Shown: positions 1 through 7,801 of the stretch, one piece after another
Layout: each line of letters starts with the position of its first letter
Numbering within the stretch: position 1 is the stretch's first letter
Assembly: GCF_900604535.1 (NCBI RefSeq)
Contig: NZ_UWOT01000002.1
Coordinates: 62,001 to 126,000 of the forward strand
Origin: Romboutsia_E sp900604535
Lineage (GTDB): Bacteria; Bacillota; Clostridia; Peptostreptococcales; Peptostreptococcaceae
DNA: 64,000 nt
Direction: 5' to 3'
Program-made: the position numbers and the translations under genes
Notes under the pieces: generated by a model
What the model was told of the DNA's origin: nothing
The model's input: only the letters and a program-made list of their open reading frames with translations
Databases searched by the model: none

Positions 1-2
1 AA

Positions 3-791
3 GAAGCTAACTTAACAGTTAGTGGTCAATTAAATGCCGAAATAATGGCTCTTGCATTTAGAAATGTTTACACATTTGGACCAACATTTAGAGCGGAAAA
101 CTCATTTACTGCAAGACATGCATCTGAATTCTGGATGATAGAACCAGAAATAGCATTTGGTGATTTAGAAGATGATATGGAACTTGCTGAAGATATGATA
201 AAATACATAATAAGCTATGTTATGGAGAATGCTCCAGAAGAAATGGAATTCTTCAATAGCTTTATAGATAAAGGCTTATTTGAAAGATTAAATAATGTAC
301 TTAACTCTCCATTCAAGAGAATTACATATACTGAAGCTGTAGAAATATTAACTAAATCAGGAGTAGAATTTGAATATCCAGTTACTTGGGGAGATGACTT
401 ACAAACTGAACATGAAAGATATATAACAGAGCAAGTATTTAATGCACCTGTATTTGTAACTGATTATCCAAAAGATATAAAAGCATTCTATATGAGAATG
501 AATGAAGATGGAAAAACTGTTAGAGCGATGGACTTATTAGTTCCAGGTGTTGGAGAAATAGTTGGTGGTTCTCAAAGAGAAGAAAGAGAAGACGTATTAT
601 TAGAAAGAATTAAAGAACTAGGATTAAAAGAGGAAGATTATTGGTGGTACTTAGAGCTTAGAAAGTATGGAACAGCTACTCATTCTGGATTTGGTTTAGG
701 ATTTGAGAGAATGATAATGTACTTAACTGGTATGTCAAATATAAGAGATGTAATACCATTCCCACGTACTCCAAGAAATGCTGAGTTCTAA
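3..791 (+). CDS. asnS: Asparagine-tRNA ligase, C-terminal part (5' end outside window)
   Basis: The reading frame is open from the window edge (first full codon at base 3), so only the C-terminal ~262 residues are present. Class II synthetase motif 2 is visible as FRAENS followed by TARHASEFWMIEPE, a combination characteristic of AsnRS; motif 3 is GFGLGFERMIMYLTG near the C-terminus, with GEIVGGSQRE between them. The enzyme charges tRNA-Asn in the cytoplasm using ATP. The protein ends at the usual point just after the PFPRTP motif, so the C-terminus is complete. A strong terminator follows, so this is the last gene of its transcript. AspRS/GatCAB-type alternatives are unlikely given the EFWMIEPE motif. 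Confidence 0.95.
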   Translation, partial: EANLTVSGQLNAEIMALAFRNVYTFGPTFRAENSFTARHASEFWMIEPEIAFGDLEDDMELAEDMIKYIISYVMENAPEEMEFFNSFIDKGLFERLNNVLNSPFKRITYTEAVEILTKSGVEFEYPVTWGDDLQTEHERYITEQVFNAPVFVTDYPKDIKAFYMRMNEDGKTVRAMDLLVPGVGEIVGGSQREEREDVLLERIKELGLKEEDYWWYLELRKYGTATHSGFGLGFERMIMYLTGMSNIRDVIPFPRTPRNAEF

Positions 792-829
792 ATTTATATA
801 AAAATTTATTAAAAATTATTTTAAATTAA

Positions 830-880
830 AAAATCACTGAAATGTAAGTTTGACTTAATTTATATTTCAGTGATTTTTAT
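830..880 (+). terminator. Intrinsic terminator of asnS
   Basis: A 14-bp perfect stem, 830-843 paired with 864-877 (AAAATCACTGAAAT and its complement), is followed by a T-rich tail. Confidence 0.9.
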
Positions 881-988
881 TATTTAATTGAATATAACGA
901 TTTATATTTTACGATAAGAGAAGGTTAGATTTAATAGATTAAAATTGGGTATATAATAGATATAAATTTTGAATGAATGAGGTGGATT

Positions 989-1291
989 ATGAATTACACT
1001 AATATAAATAAATATGAATTGAAGAATCTATTAGAAAGTGAGAAAGAATGTTTACTTTTAGATGTTAGAACTAAAGAAGAATTTAGTGAGTATAAAATAG
1101 AGGGAGCAGTAAACATACCATTACAAGAGTTATTTTTTAATATGGATGATATTGAAAAATATAGAGATAAAAAGATAATAGTGTATTGTAGAAGTGGTCA
1201 TAGAAGTATTACAGCATGTAATTTGCTTTCAATGGAAGGTTATGATGATCTATATAATTTAGAAATGGGAATAATAGACTATGTGATATAG
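989..1291 (+). CDS. Single-domain rhodanese-like protein
   Basis: A 100-residue protein made of one rhodanese domain. The active-site loop is VYCRSGHRS with the catalytic cysteine at about residue 67; the typical LLLDVRTKEEF start and GAVNIPL strand are also present. Such proteins carry a persulfide on the cysteine and pass sulfur to acceptors such as cyanide or thiols; the substrate here is unknown. An ATG four codons upstream (977) exists, but GAGGTGG at 979-985 is correctly spaced only for the ATG at 989. The gene is monocistronic, with its own terminator. A TATAAT at 952-957 is a possible -10 element without a good -35. Confidence 0.85.
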   Translation: MNYTNINKYELKNLLESEKECLLLDVRTKEEFSEYKIEGAVNIPLQELFFNMDDIEKYRDKKIIVYCRSGHRSITACNLLSMEGYDDLYNLEMGIIDYVI

Positions 1292-1303
1292 AAAAATATA
1301 TAT

Positions 1304-1352
1304 AAATACTTAATTAAAGCTTTCAGTTAAGCTATAGTTAAGTATTTTTTTG
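1304..1352 (+). terminator. Intrinsic terminator after rhodanese gene
   Basis: AAATACTTAA (1304-1313) pairs with TTAAGTATTT (1338-1347), followed by a run of T. Confidence 0.8.
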
Positions 1353-1391
1353 TATAATAAATTTAATAATTTTAGCAGTTGGAGGATCGGT

Positions 1392-2681
1392 ATGTATAAT
1401 AACTATTCTAAGATTAACGGTGTTATGACTAGAAAAACAAAAAATAATGATATTAAAAGGAGAAAATTAAAGATAGAAAATTGTCCTAAATGTGACAGGC
1501 ATATTTATGATATTGACATTTATTGTAAATATTGTGGGTTTAATTTAGAAGAAACATCAATTTATACTAAAGATGTTACTGTAAGTTGGAATTATAAAGA
1601 CATTATTAACTATTTTAATATGCCTAAAACCTTAATTACAGCTACATTTGCAACATTTATATTATTTATAATATCAATATTAGGAAAAAATATAATTAGT
1701 GATTATATTTCTAATATAGACGATTTAGTAAACCCAATACATATATTATTAGGTTTAAACTTAGGTTCTTTAACTTATTATAAATCAACTATGATGGGGT
1801 GGAGTGGAAATGAACTAAAACTTGGTCTAGTTGTTTTTGCTATATTACCTATAATATCAATAGCTATATCTAATTTGATTTTTAATAAAAAAAATATTAA
1901 GAACATTAAAGATGTATTTAGGAATTCTTTAGGTGTTGGTATTTCTTATGGGATTATATTATTTATTTTAGCTTTAATCAGTAGAATAAAGATTAACTAT
2001 TCGTATAACATGATGCAGTATGGATATGCTAATCAATTTAGTTTTGGAGCACTAGGAATGGCAATAAAAGGATTTATATTAGGTTTTTTACCTACATATG
2101 TAGTTCTTTATAGAAGAGAATATGAAGATGATAATATGTACCTAGAAATATTTAAAAGAGCTATAAACATGTTGTTAGTAGGTTATATATGTACATTTAT
2201 AATAATATTTATATTGACTATTGTTGATAAAAGTTATCTGTATAGTTTAGGAATGTCTAGCTATACTGATATATTTAGTAAATTGGTAATAATAGCTCAA
2301 TTATCAGTTTATATATGGTCATTTGGAAATTTTGTTCCTGTAAGTATTGGAAATAAAGTATTATCATTTGGAAATTTAATAAGTTCAGATTTATATTCAA
2401 CTATAAATTTAATGCTAATAGCTATGTTTTTCTTATCAACATTAGTAATAATAGTATCAGCTTGCAAATTAGAAAGTAAGTATGGAAAAGAAAAAGGTAT
2501 AAAACCTATTATATTAATGAGCTCTTTTTATGCTATATTAATTGGAACATTATCTATAACAACAAAATTAATGTTAAACGTAGGTACTGATGGATTAAGT
2601 TTTAGTAATTTTGCGACAGCATCAGTAATGGGATTTGGATTAATAGAATCGATGATAATTACATTTATATATAGTTTGTAA
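1392..2681 (+). CDS. Zinc-ribbon polytopic membrane protein, unknown function
   Basis: A 429-residue protein. The N-terminal cytoplasmic part carries one zinc ribbon (CPKC and, 12 residues later, CKYCG). From about residue 80 to the end there are eight or nine hydrophobic segments. I do not recognise a transporter signature. The ATG at 1392 has GGAGG at 1381-1385; an in-frame ATG 14 codons upstream (1350) lies inside the previous terminator and lacks a ribosome site. The next gene, 84 bases downstream, also encodes zinc ribbons, so the two may form a functional pair. Zinc-ribbon plus multi-TM proteins of this type are common and uncharacterised in Clostridia. Confidence 0.7.
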   Translation: MYNNYSKINGVMTRKTKNNDIKRRKLKIENCPKCDRHIYDIDIYCKYCGFNLEETSIYTKDVTVSWNYKDIINYFNMPKTLITATFATFILFIISILGKNIISDYISNIDDLVNPIHILLGLNLGSLTYYKSTMMGWSGNELKLGLVVFAILPIISIAISNLIFNKKNIKNIKDVFRNSLGVGISYGIILFILALISRIKINYSYNMMQYGYANQFSFGALGMAIKGFILGFLPTYVVLYRREYEDDNMYLEIFKRAINMLLVGYICTFIIIFILTIVDKSYLYSLGMSSYTDIFSKLVIIAQLSVYIWSFGNFVPVSIGNKVLSFGNLISSDLYSTINLMLIAMFFLSTLVIIVSACKLESKYGKEKGIKPIILMSSFYAILIGTLSITTKLMLNVGTDGLSFSNFATASVMGFGLIESMIITFIYSL

Positions 2682-2765
2682 TATCTTTAATGGGATATAA
2701 GTTAAATATATTTAATTAGTAACGGAGGATAAAAAAAAAATATAGAAAGTGATAGATTTTCAAAT

Positions 2766-3206
2766 ATGAAAGAAAAAATATTAAAAGATAAAAGTGGAAG
2801 AGAAAATTATAGAGAGAAAGTTAGAATAAATAATTTAATAAATGAAGCTGAAGACAAAAAAACTTTATTATTAATAGAAATGGGGACTTTATCATATCAG
2901 AAGATAAGAGACGGATATTTAAGAGATGATGACTTTAATGAAATCTCTAATGAGATTATAGAACTAGATAAATTTATATATAAGTCTAATTTAGAATTAG
3001 AAAAATTAGAAAGTTTGAATCGTATTAATAAATGTGAATGTGGAAACACAATAAAAGATCAAGATAAGTTTTGTTCTGTATGTGGAAAAAATGTAGAAGA
3101 CATATATGAAGAAGAGACTATAATATGTGACTTATGTGAGACTGAAATTGATGCAGACTCTAATTATTGTGTATGTTGTGGTAAAAAAGTAGAATTAAAT
3201 TATTAA
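2766..3206 (+). CDS. Double zinc-ribbon protein with charged helical N-terminus
   Basis: A 146-residue protein. Residues 1 to about 90 are highly charged and predicted helical or coiled coil. The C-terminal third has two zinc ribbons: CECG...CSVCG and CDLCE...CVCCG. No membrane segment is present. The start is uncertain: the only strong ribosome site (GGAGG, 2724-2728) is 37 bases upstream of this ATG, separated by a run of ten A residues. An in-frame ATA at 2742 is nearer, but unusual as a start. It probably belongs with the zinc-ribbon membrane protein upstream. Function unknown. Confidence 0.65.
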   Translation: MKEKILKDKSGRENYREKVRINNLINEAEDKKTLLLIEMGTLSYQKIRDGYLRDDDFNEISNEIIELDKFIYKSNLELEKLESLNRINKCECGNTIKDQDKFCSVCGKNVEDIYEEETIICDLCETEIDADSNYCVCCGKKVELNY

Positions 3207-3230
3207 AATAATATTTGATTTTTAACAAAT

Positions 3231-3276
3231 AAAAGACTAATACCGTATATATAAATATGTGTGTTAGTCTTTTTTA
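3231..3276 (+). terminator. Intrinsic terminator after zinc-ribbon genes
   Basis: AAAAGACTAATAC (3231-3243) pairs, with one G-U, with GTGTTAGTCTTTT (3261-3273), then T residues. Confidence 0.85.
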
Positions 3277-3373
3277 TTAAGATTTGTAATTAATTTGAAA
3301 TATTTTATGAGATGAAAAAACATAGTAGATATGATAAACTATAAGATGTATTTAGATTGGTGGGAGGTAGTGT

Positions 3374-4237
3374 ATGAAAAAAGATGTAAAGTCCAAAGGA
3401 CATAATTTAGACGATACTTTTAGCATAACTATGGAATTAGAAAGGCCTTTGCTTTACGATGAATTAAGAAATGAAGTATATATTCAAGAACAAAATGAAA
3501 AGTCAAGAAGAATAAAAAATAATATATTAAAGTTAATTTTAGGGGTTTTAATTATTAGTATAGTTGGTTTTTTTATATGGGCTAGCGACAGCTATAAGCC
3601 ACAATCCTTAGCAGAAAATTCACTTGTAAGCGATAGTTCAGTAGAAGTAAATGTAGGAAAATATATAACATTCACACCTAAAAATATAAACCCGACAAAA
3701 GGATTTATATTCTATCCAGGAGCTAAGGTTGAACCCGAAGCTTATGCTCCATTATGTAAGGAAATTGCAAGTGAGGGATATGAAGTAGTTATAGTAAAAA
3801 TGCCTCTTAATTTAGCTATATTGTCTTATAAAAAAGGTGAATCTGTAATAGATGAATATAGTAATATAAAAACATGGGTTATAGGTGGACATTCACTAGG
3901 TGGAACTATGGCAGCTAAACTAGCAAGTGAAAATAATATGATAGATGGTGTTGTATTGTTGGCATCTTATCCAATGGGAACAGAACTTAAAGATATGGGC
4001 AAAGAAGTAATTTCTATTTGGGGAAGTAAAGATGGTGTAGTTAATTTTGAAAATCTAATAAACTCAAAAGAAAAATTACCTACAGATACTACTTATGTGG
4101 AAATTGAAGGAGCTAATCATGCTCAATTCGGTGATTATGGTGAACAAAAAGGAGATCAAACATCGATAATAAGTAGGGAAGAGCAAATAGATGTAGCATC
4201 AAAAAATATTATAAGATTTATGAATAAGATAAATTAA
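3374..4237 (+). CDS. Membrane-anchored alpha/beta-hydrolase
   Basis: A 287-residue protein. A ~50-residue charged cytoplasmic N-terminus is followed by one membrane segment (about residues 53-70), then an extracellular hydrolase domain. The nucleophile elbow GGHSLGG puts the catalytic serine at residue 174; the acid is probably in WGSKDGVV and the histidine in EGANHAQFG. This matches the alpha/beta-hydrolase family of the kind often annotated as a dienelactone hydrolase-like or Abhydrolase_5 protein. The substrate is unknown. The ribosome site GGGAGG lies just upstream of the ATG. The gene stands alone and converges on the flippase gene, sharing a bidirectional terminator. Confidence 0.8.
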   Translation: MKKDVKSKGHNLDDTFSITMELERPLLYDELRNEVYIQEQNEKSRRIKNNILKLILGVLIISIVGFFIWASDSYKPQSLAENSLVSDSSVEVNVGKYITFTPKNINPTKGFIFYPGAKVEPEAYAPLCKEIASEGYEVVIVKMPLNLAILSYKKGESVIDEYSNIKTWVIGGHSLGGTMAAKLASENNMIDGVVLLASYPMGTELKDMGKEVISIWGSKDGVVNFENLINSKEKLPTDTTYVEIEGANHAQFGDYGEQKGDQTSIISREEQIDVASKNIIRFMNKIN

Positions 4238-4243
4238 ATTATA

Positions 4244-4282
4244 AATAAAAAATGCTTGGGCTAAAACCAAGCATTTTTTATT
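4244..4282. terminator. Bidirectional terminator between convergent genes
   Basis: A 16-bp perfect stem, 4244-4259 with 4267-4282 (core ATGCTTGG / CCAAGCAT), flanked by A and T runs, so it can act on both strands. Confidence 0.9.
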
Positions 4283-5860
4283 TTAAAGTTTTTTGTATAG
4301 ATTAACACTGTTCCAATCGACTTTTTTTATGTCATTCTTAAATGCATCAGTGAACCATTTTATATCTTTAAACCTAATACATCTAATAATAAATAAAAGA
4401 GCTAAGTATAAAATCAGATCAGCTAGGACTTGTAATATAAGAAGAGATTCTAAATTTAAAAGTGAAAAAGTGAACTTAATTGTATAACTAGAAATAATGA
4501 TGCATATAATTGGCTTAATAACCCAATCTATTAAATCAAACTCTAAATTAGTAACTTTTAAAAGTCTGTTTATACTTAAGGAAGCATTAAATATGGTACT
4601 AGCAAAAAGTACTAGTATAAAACCTTCAATTCCACTTTTGGGGATAAATCCCAAAATAATAATAATTCGAAGAACCATGTCCATGAGATTATATTTTAAG
4701 GTATACATTTGTTGGTTTAAAGCATTCAAACTACCGTCAACAATTCTATCAAGATACATTAAAGGTATAAGAGGAGCTAATATTCTCATCATAAATCCAC
4801 TTTCAGTGTTATTATAAATAGCTAATCCTAGTTCTTTTGAAAATATCATAAATAGACCTGTTGCAAATAATGCTATTAAAAGCGTAAACTTAAAAACTTT
4901 TGAAATTATGTAATTAACTCTTTTATTTTTATGTAAAGCATTTGATTCAGCTATTTCAGGTATGATAAGTGTTGAAAAAGAAGCTAAAAATATAGATGGA
5001 AAATTAAGTATTGGCATAACCATACCTTTTATCATACCAAATATAGCTATGGAAGACTCATTAGATGATCCATATGACCTAAGTGCATTTGGAATAAGTA
5101 TATCTTCGGCTGTTCTTAAAGAAGTTTGAACATATGCGCTAAATGCTATGGGTAAAGAAATTGAACTTATATCTAATAAAGAGCATTTATTATTTAAAGA
5201 TAATACACTGGTTGATTTTTTCTTTTTTTCAAATAAATATAATAAATAAGAATATATAGCAGAAAGTATAGAACCTGAAGTCATACCAATTGATACTAAA
5301 GCACATGTATAGTCTAATCCTAGAGGTATGAATTTACCTACAAACAAACATATAATTAACATCATAGTAAAAACTTCTACAATATCGGATGTAACACTCT
5401 TCATGACTTTTCGAACACCATAAAAGTAACCTGCAAAGCAGCAACATATACCAACAAAAGGCATGCTAAATGCTAAAATTTTAAGGGACATTATTGCTCT
5501 AGAATCTTTTATCCATACATTGCTTATAAATTCAGAGCTATTATACAGAAATACAGCAGTAAGAGTTCCAAAGAATAAGGTGTAAATAAATCCTTTACTT
5601 ACTATATTTTTTATCTTTCCATAATTACCTTTACCAAGTTCTTCAGCGACTAAACGAGTGATAGTAACCCTTATTCCTGAGATAGCTAATGTGCTAGCAA
5701 CTACATTTATACTCATAATTAGCTGGAAAATACCCATACCTTCTGCACCTATTTTATTCGAAAGATATACTCTAAAAATCATATTAACTAATCCAAATGT
5801 CATTGTACTAATTGTAAGTAGCAAAGCGTTTAAAATTAATTTTTTTCTTTTTTTTCTCAT
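4283..5860 (-). CDS. SpoVB-like polysaccharide/lipid flippase (MOP superfamily)
   Basis: A 525-residue polytopic protein with about 12-14 hydrophobic segments. The N-terminus, with the segment FGLVNMIFRVYLSNKIGAEG and the GIRVTITRLVAEE loop, is typical of the SpoVB/MurJ-related branch of the MOP (multidrug/oligosaccharidyl-lipid/polysaccharide) exporter superfamily. SpoVB is needed for spore cortex synthesis and probably flips lipid-linked precursors; several paralogs are usual in spore formers, so the exact one cannot be named from sequence alone. A ribosome site (AGGAG) precedes the start on the minus strand. The gene appears monocistronic. Confidence 0.8.
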   Translation of the reverse strand: MRKKRKKLILNALLLTISTMTFGLVNMIFRVYLSNKIGAEGMGIFQLIMSINVVASTLAISGIRVTITRLVAEELGKGNYGKIKNIVSKGFIYTLFFGTLTAVFLYNSSEFISNVWIKDSRAIMSLKILAFSMPFVGICCCFAGYFYGVRKVMKSVTSDIVEVFTMMLIICLFVGKFIPLGLDYTCALVSIGMTSGSILSAIYSYLLYLFEKKKKSTSVLSLNNKCSLLDISSISLPIAFSAYVQTSLRTAEDILIPNALRSYGSSNESSIAIFGMIKGMVMPILNFPSIFLASFSTLIIPEIAESNALHKNKRVNYIISKVFKFTLLIALFATGLFMIFSKELGLAIYNNTESGFMMRILAPLIPLMYLDRIVDGSLNALNQQMYTLKYNLMDMVLRIIIILGFIPKSGIEGFILVLFASTIFNASLSINRLLKVTNLEFDLIDWVIKPIICIIISSYTIKFTFSLLNLESLLILQVLADLILYLALLFIIRCIRFKDIKWFTDAFKNDIKKVDWNSVNLYKKL

Positions 5861-5953
5861 AAGTAAATATCTCCTATAAAATTATAAAATACATTGATTA
5901 AATGGAATGATATATATATTTATATGCTAATGTAAGTCCAAAATATTATAAAA

Positions 5954-6006
5954 ATAGTATATAAAAAATGGATGAAATAAAACTTCATCCATTTTTTATA
6001 TACTAT
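5954..6006. terminator. Long perfect hairpin, terminator of MazG-like gene
   Basis: A 23-bp perfect inverted repeat, 5954-5976 with 5984-6006 and a 7-base loop. It overlaps the last base of the minus-strand gene. On the minus strand the stem contains ATTTTTT, giving the T tract. Confidence 0.85.
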
Positions 6007-6320
6007 TAAATGTAGTATGTCTTTTTAAGAAATATTTTTTTTGAAAAATCACCTTTTTCTTTTTTTGTTGTGTTTCTAAAATTATTAATCTCTTCTTCTG
6101 AATATCCATATTCTTTTCCTATTTCAGTTAATAAATCTATAGATTCTACTATATCACTTAATGATTTACTATCTAAACCATCATAGATTGTAGCTATTAA
6201 ATTTAAGTATAAAGCTTCTAAAGCCTTTTCTTCTTCTAGTATTTCGTAATCAAATCTTTTACCTAATTCTTTTAGCATATCAGGAATATTATTTCTAACA
6301 ATTTTATTATATGTCCCCAT
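6006..6320 (-). CDS. MazG-like (phosphoribosyl-ATP pyrophosphohydrolase-like) protein, degenerate
   Basis: A 104-residue protein. The N-terminal motif YNKIVRNNIPDML is the signature of the small MazG-like NTP pyrophosphohydrolase family (COG4997), which normally starts YNKLVRDKIPEII. In that family a metal-binding helix of the form EExxE follows; here the equivalent stretch reads LNLIATIYDGL and has no acidic pair, although the later D/E helix (SDIVESIDLL) is kept. The fold is therefore recognisable but NTP hydrolysis is doubtful. The start is ATG with GGGGGAA upstream on the minus strand. Monocistronic. Confidence 0.65.
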   Translation of the reverse strand: MGTYNKIVRNNIPDMLKELGKRFDYEILEEEKALEALYLNLIATIYDGLDSKSLSDIVESIDLLTEIGKEYGYSEEEINNFRNTTKKEKGDFSKKIFLKKTYYI

Positions 6321-6464
6321 TATTATTTCCCCCTTTTATAGATATTTAGAAAATATAAAATATGATTTTGGTAAATAAGTTTATTTATATAGTAGTAGAT
6401 TTCAGAATAAAAGTATACAAAATTTTAAAAAATATAAAAAAGACATAATATAAGGAGTAAAAAT

Positions 6465-7421
6465 ATGATAGTTAGATTAGGCTATGTAGCTATAGCGCTT
6501 AATTTAGAAAAAACAACATCATCTAGTACACTAACGTATGCTAGATATAATAAGTTGAATGAGGATGAAAGAATTAATAAATTAAAATCTGTAACATACT
6601 CAAATATAAAAGCATTAGAAGAGATTTTAAAATATAATATTAATAATAATATTCATTTTTATAGATTAACGTCAAATTTAATTCCATTAGCCACTCATCC
6701 TCAGGTAATGTGGGATTATAAAATATATTTTAAAAAAGATTTTGAACATATTGGAAATATAATAAAAAAAAGTAATATGAGAGTTGATTTTCATCCTGAT
6801 CAGTTCAATGTTATAAACAGTACTAAAAAAAATGTTGTTGAAAGTACCTTAATTAACTTAAATACAGCAGTAGATATATTAGAGCTATTAAATTATAAAG
6901 AAGGAAAACTTGTTATACATATTGGAAGTTCTCAAGGTGGAAAGGAAGAAAGTATAAATAGATTTATATCAAACTTTAATGAATTTCCTAAAAGGATACA
7001 AGAAAGATTAATTTTAGAAAATGACGACAAAGTATTTACTGCAAATGATGCACTGAAGATATGTGAAAAAATTAAGGTACCTATGGTTTTAGATATACAT
7101 CATCACAATTGCAAAAATGACAATGAAAAAATAGAAGACTTATTAAGTAATATATTTGATACATGGAAAAATGAATCGTTGCCTCCTAAAATGCATTTTT
7201 CAACACCTAGAGACTTTGAGAATGATAGAAAGCATGCAGATTATATAAAAGTGGATGACTTTATAAAATTTTTATCTATGGCTAAAGATAGAGTTAATAA
7301 AGACTTTGATGTTATGATAGAAGCAAAGAAAAAAGATCAGGCATTATTTAAATTAATAGATGATTTAAAACAATGTAAATTTAAAATAAAATTTATAGAT
7401 GATTCAACTATTGAATTATAG
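6465..7421 (+). CDS. uvsE: UV damage endonuclease
   Basis: A 318-residue protein of the UvsE/UVDE family, a TIM-barrel endonuclease that nicks DNA 5' of UV photoproducts and starts an alternative excision repair. Diagnostic motifs in order: MIVRLGYVAIA at the N-terminus, FYRLTSNLIPLATHP, RVDFHPDQFNVI, LVIHIGSSQGGK, LILENDD, VLDIHHHN and MHFSTPR. These contain the metal-binding His, Glu and Asp residues. Length and motif order fit intact bacterial enzymes. GGAG ten bases upstream sets the start. The gene has its own terminator. In spore formers it often protects germinating spores. Confidence 0.93.
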   Translation: MIVRLGYVAIALNLEKTTSSSTLTYARYNKLNEDERINKLKSVTYSNIKALEEILKYNINNNIHFYRLTSNLIPLATHPQVMWDYKIYFKKDFEHIGNIIKKSNMRVDFHPDQFNVINSTKKNVVESTLINLNTAVDILELLNYKEGKLVIHIGSSQGGKEESINRFISNFNEFPKRIQERLILENDDKVFTANDALKICEKIKVPMVLDIHHHNCKNDNEKIEDLLSNIFDTWKNESLPPKMHFSTPRDFENDRKHADYIKVDDFIKFLSMAKDRVNKDFDVMIEAKKKDQALFKLIDDLKQCKFKIKFIDDSTIEL

Positions 7422-7432
7422 AATGGAATTTT

Positions 7433-7478
7433 AAAGATGTTCATTTAGCTAGTTTTAATAAATGAGCATCTTTTTAAT
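7433..7478 (+). terminator. Intrinsic terminator of uvsE
   Basis: AAAGATGTTCATTTA (7433-7447) pairs with TAAATGAGCATCTTT (7459-7473) with one wobble, then T residues. Confidence 0.85.
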
Positions 7479-7801
7479 TTTGTAAAAAACTAACTAAAAA
7501 GCGTAAAAAGTTTAGTATAAGTAAACTGGTGCAAAATTAATATAAACATATGATTAGGAATACTAAACAAAAATAAAATTAATATAAACATTTTGAAAAA
7601 AATATAAGTTAAGATGTTGAAAAATACACATTTGTTACTTTTAAATAAAATAAAAAGAAAAATGTTTTAAAATATACTTGAAAAATGTATAAAAAATAAA
7701 TATAATGTAAAAGTAAGTTTAACAATACTGAATTATGAGAATAGAAATAGTAAGTATAATTTATAACTTATTCAAAACTTAATAAAATAGGAGGTGAAAT
7801 A
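7479..7801 (+). promoter_or_regulatory. Leader region of polyamine operon with 17-nt direct repeats
   Basis: This gene-free stretch (about 320 bases after the uvsE terminator) holds a 17-nt exact direct repeat, AAAATTAATATAAACAT, at 7533-7549 and 7575-7591. The repeats are 42 bases apart, close to four helical turns. They lie about 90-145 bases upstream of the promoter. After the promoter a leader of about 90 bases precedes speA. I see no convincing riboswitch or terminator-like stem in it. Confidence 0.45.
7678..7706 (+). promoter_or_regulatory. Sigma-A promoter of polyamine operon
   Basis: TTGAAA at 7678-7683 and TATAAT at 7701-7706 with a 17-base spacer. Expected start of transcription near 7713. 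Confidence 0.75.
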
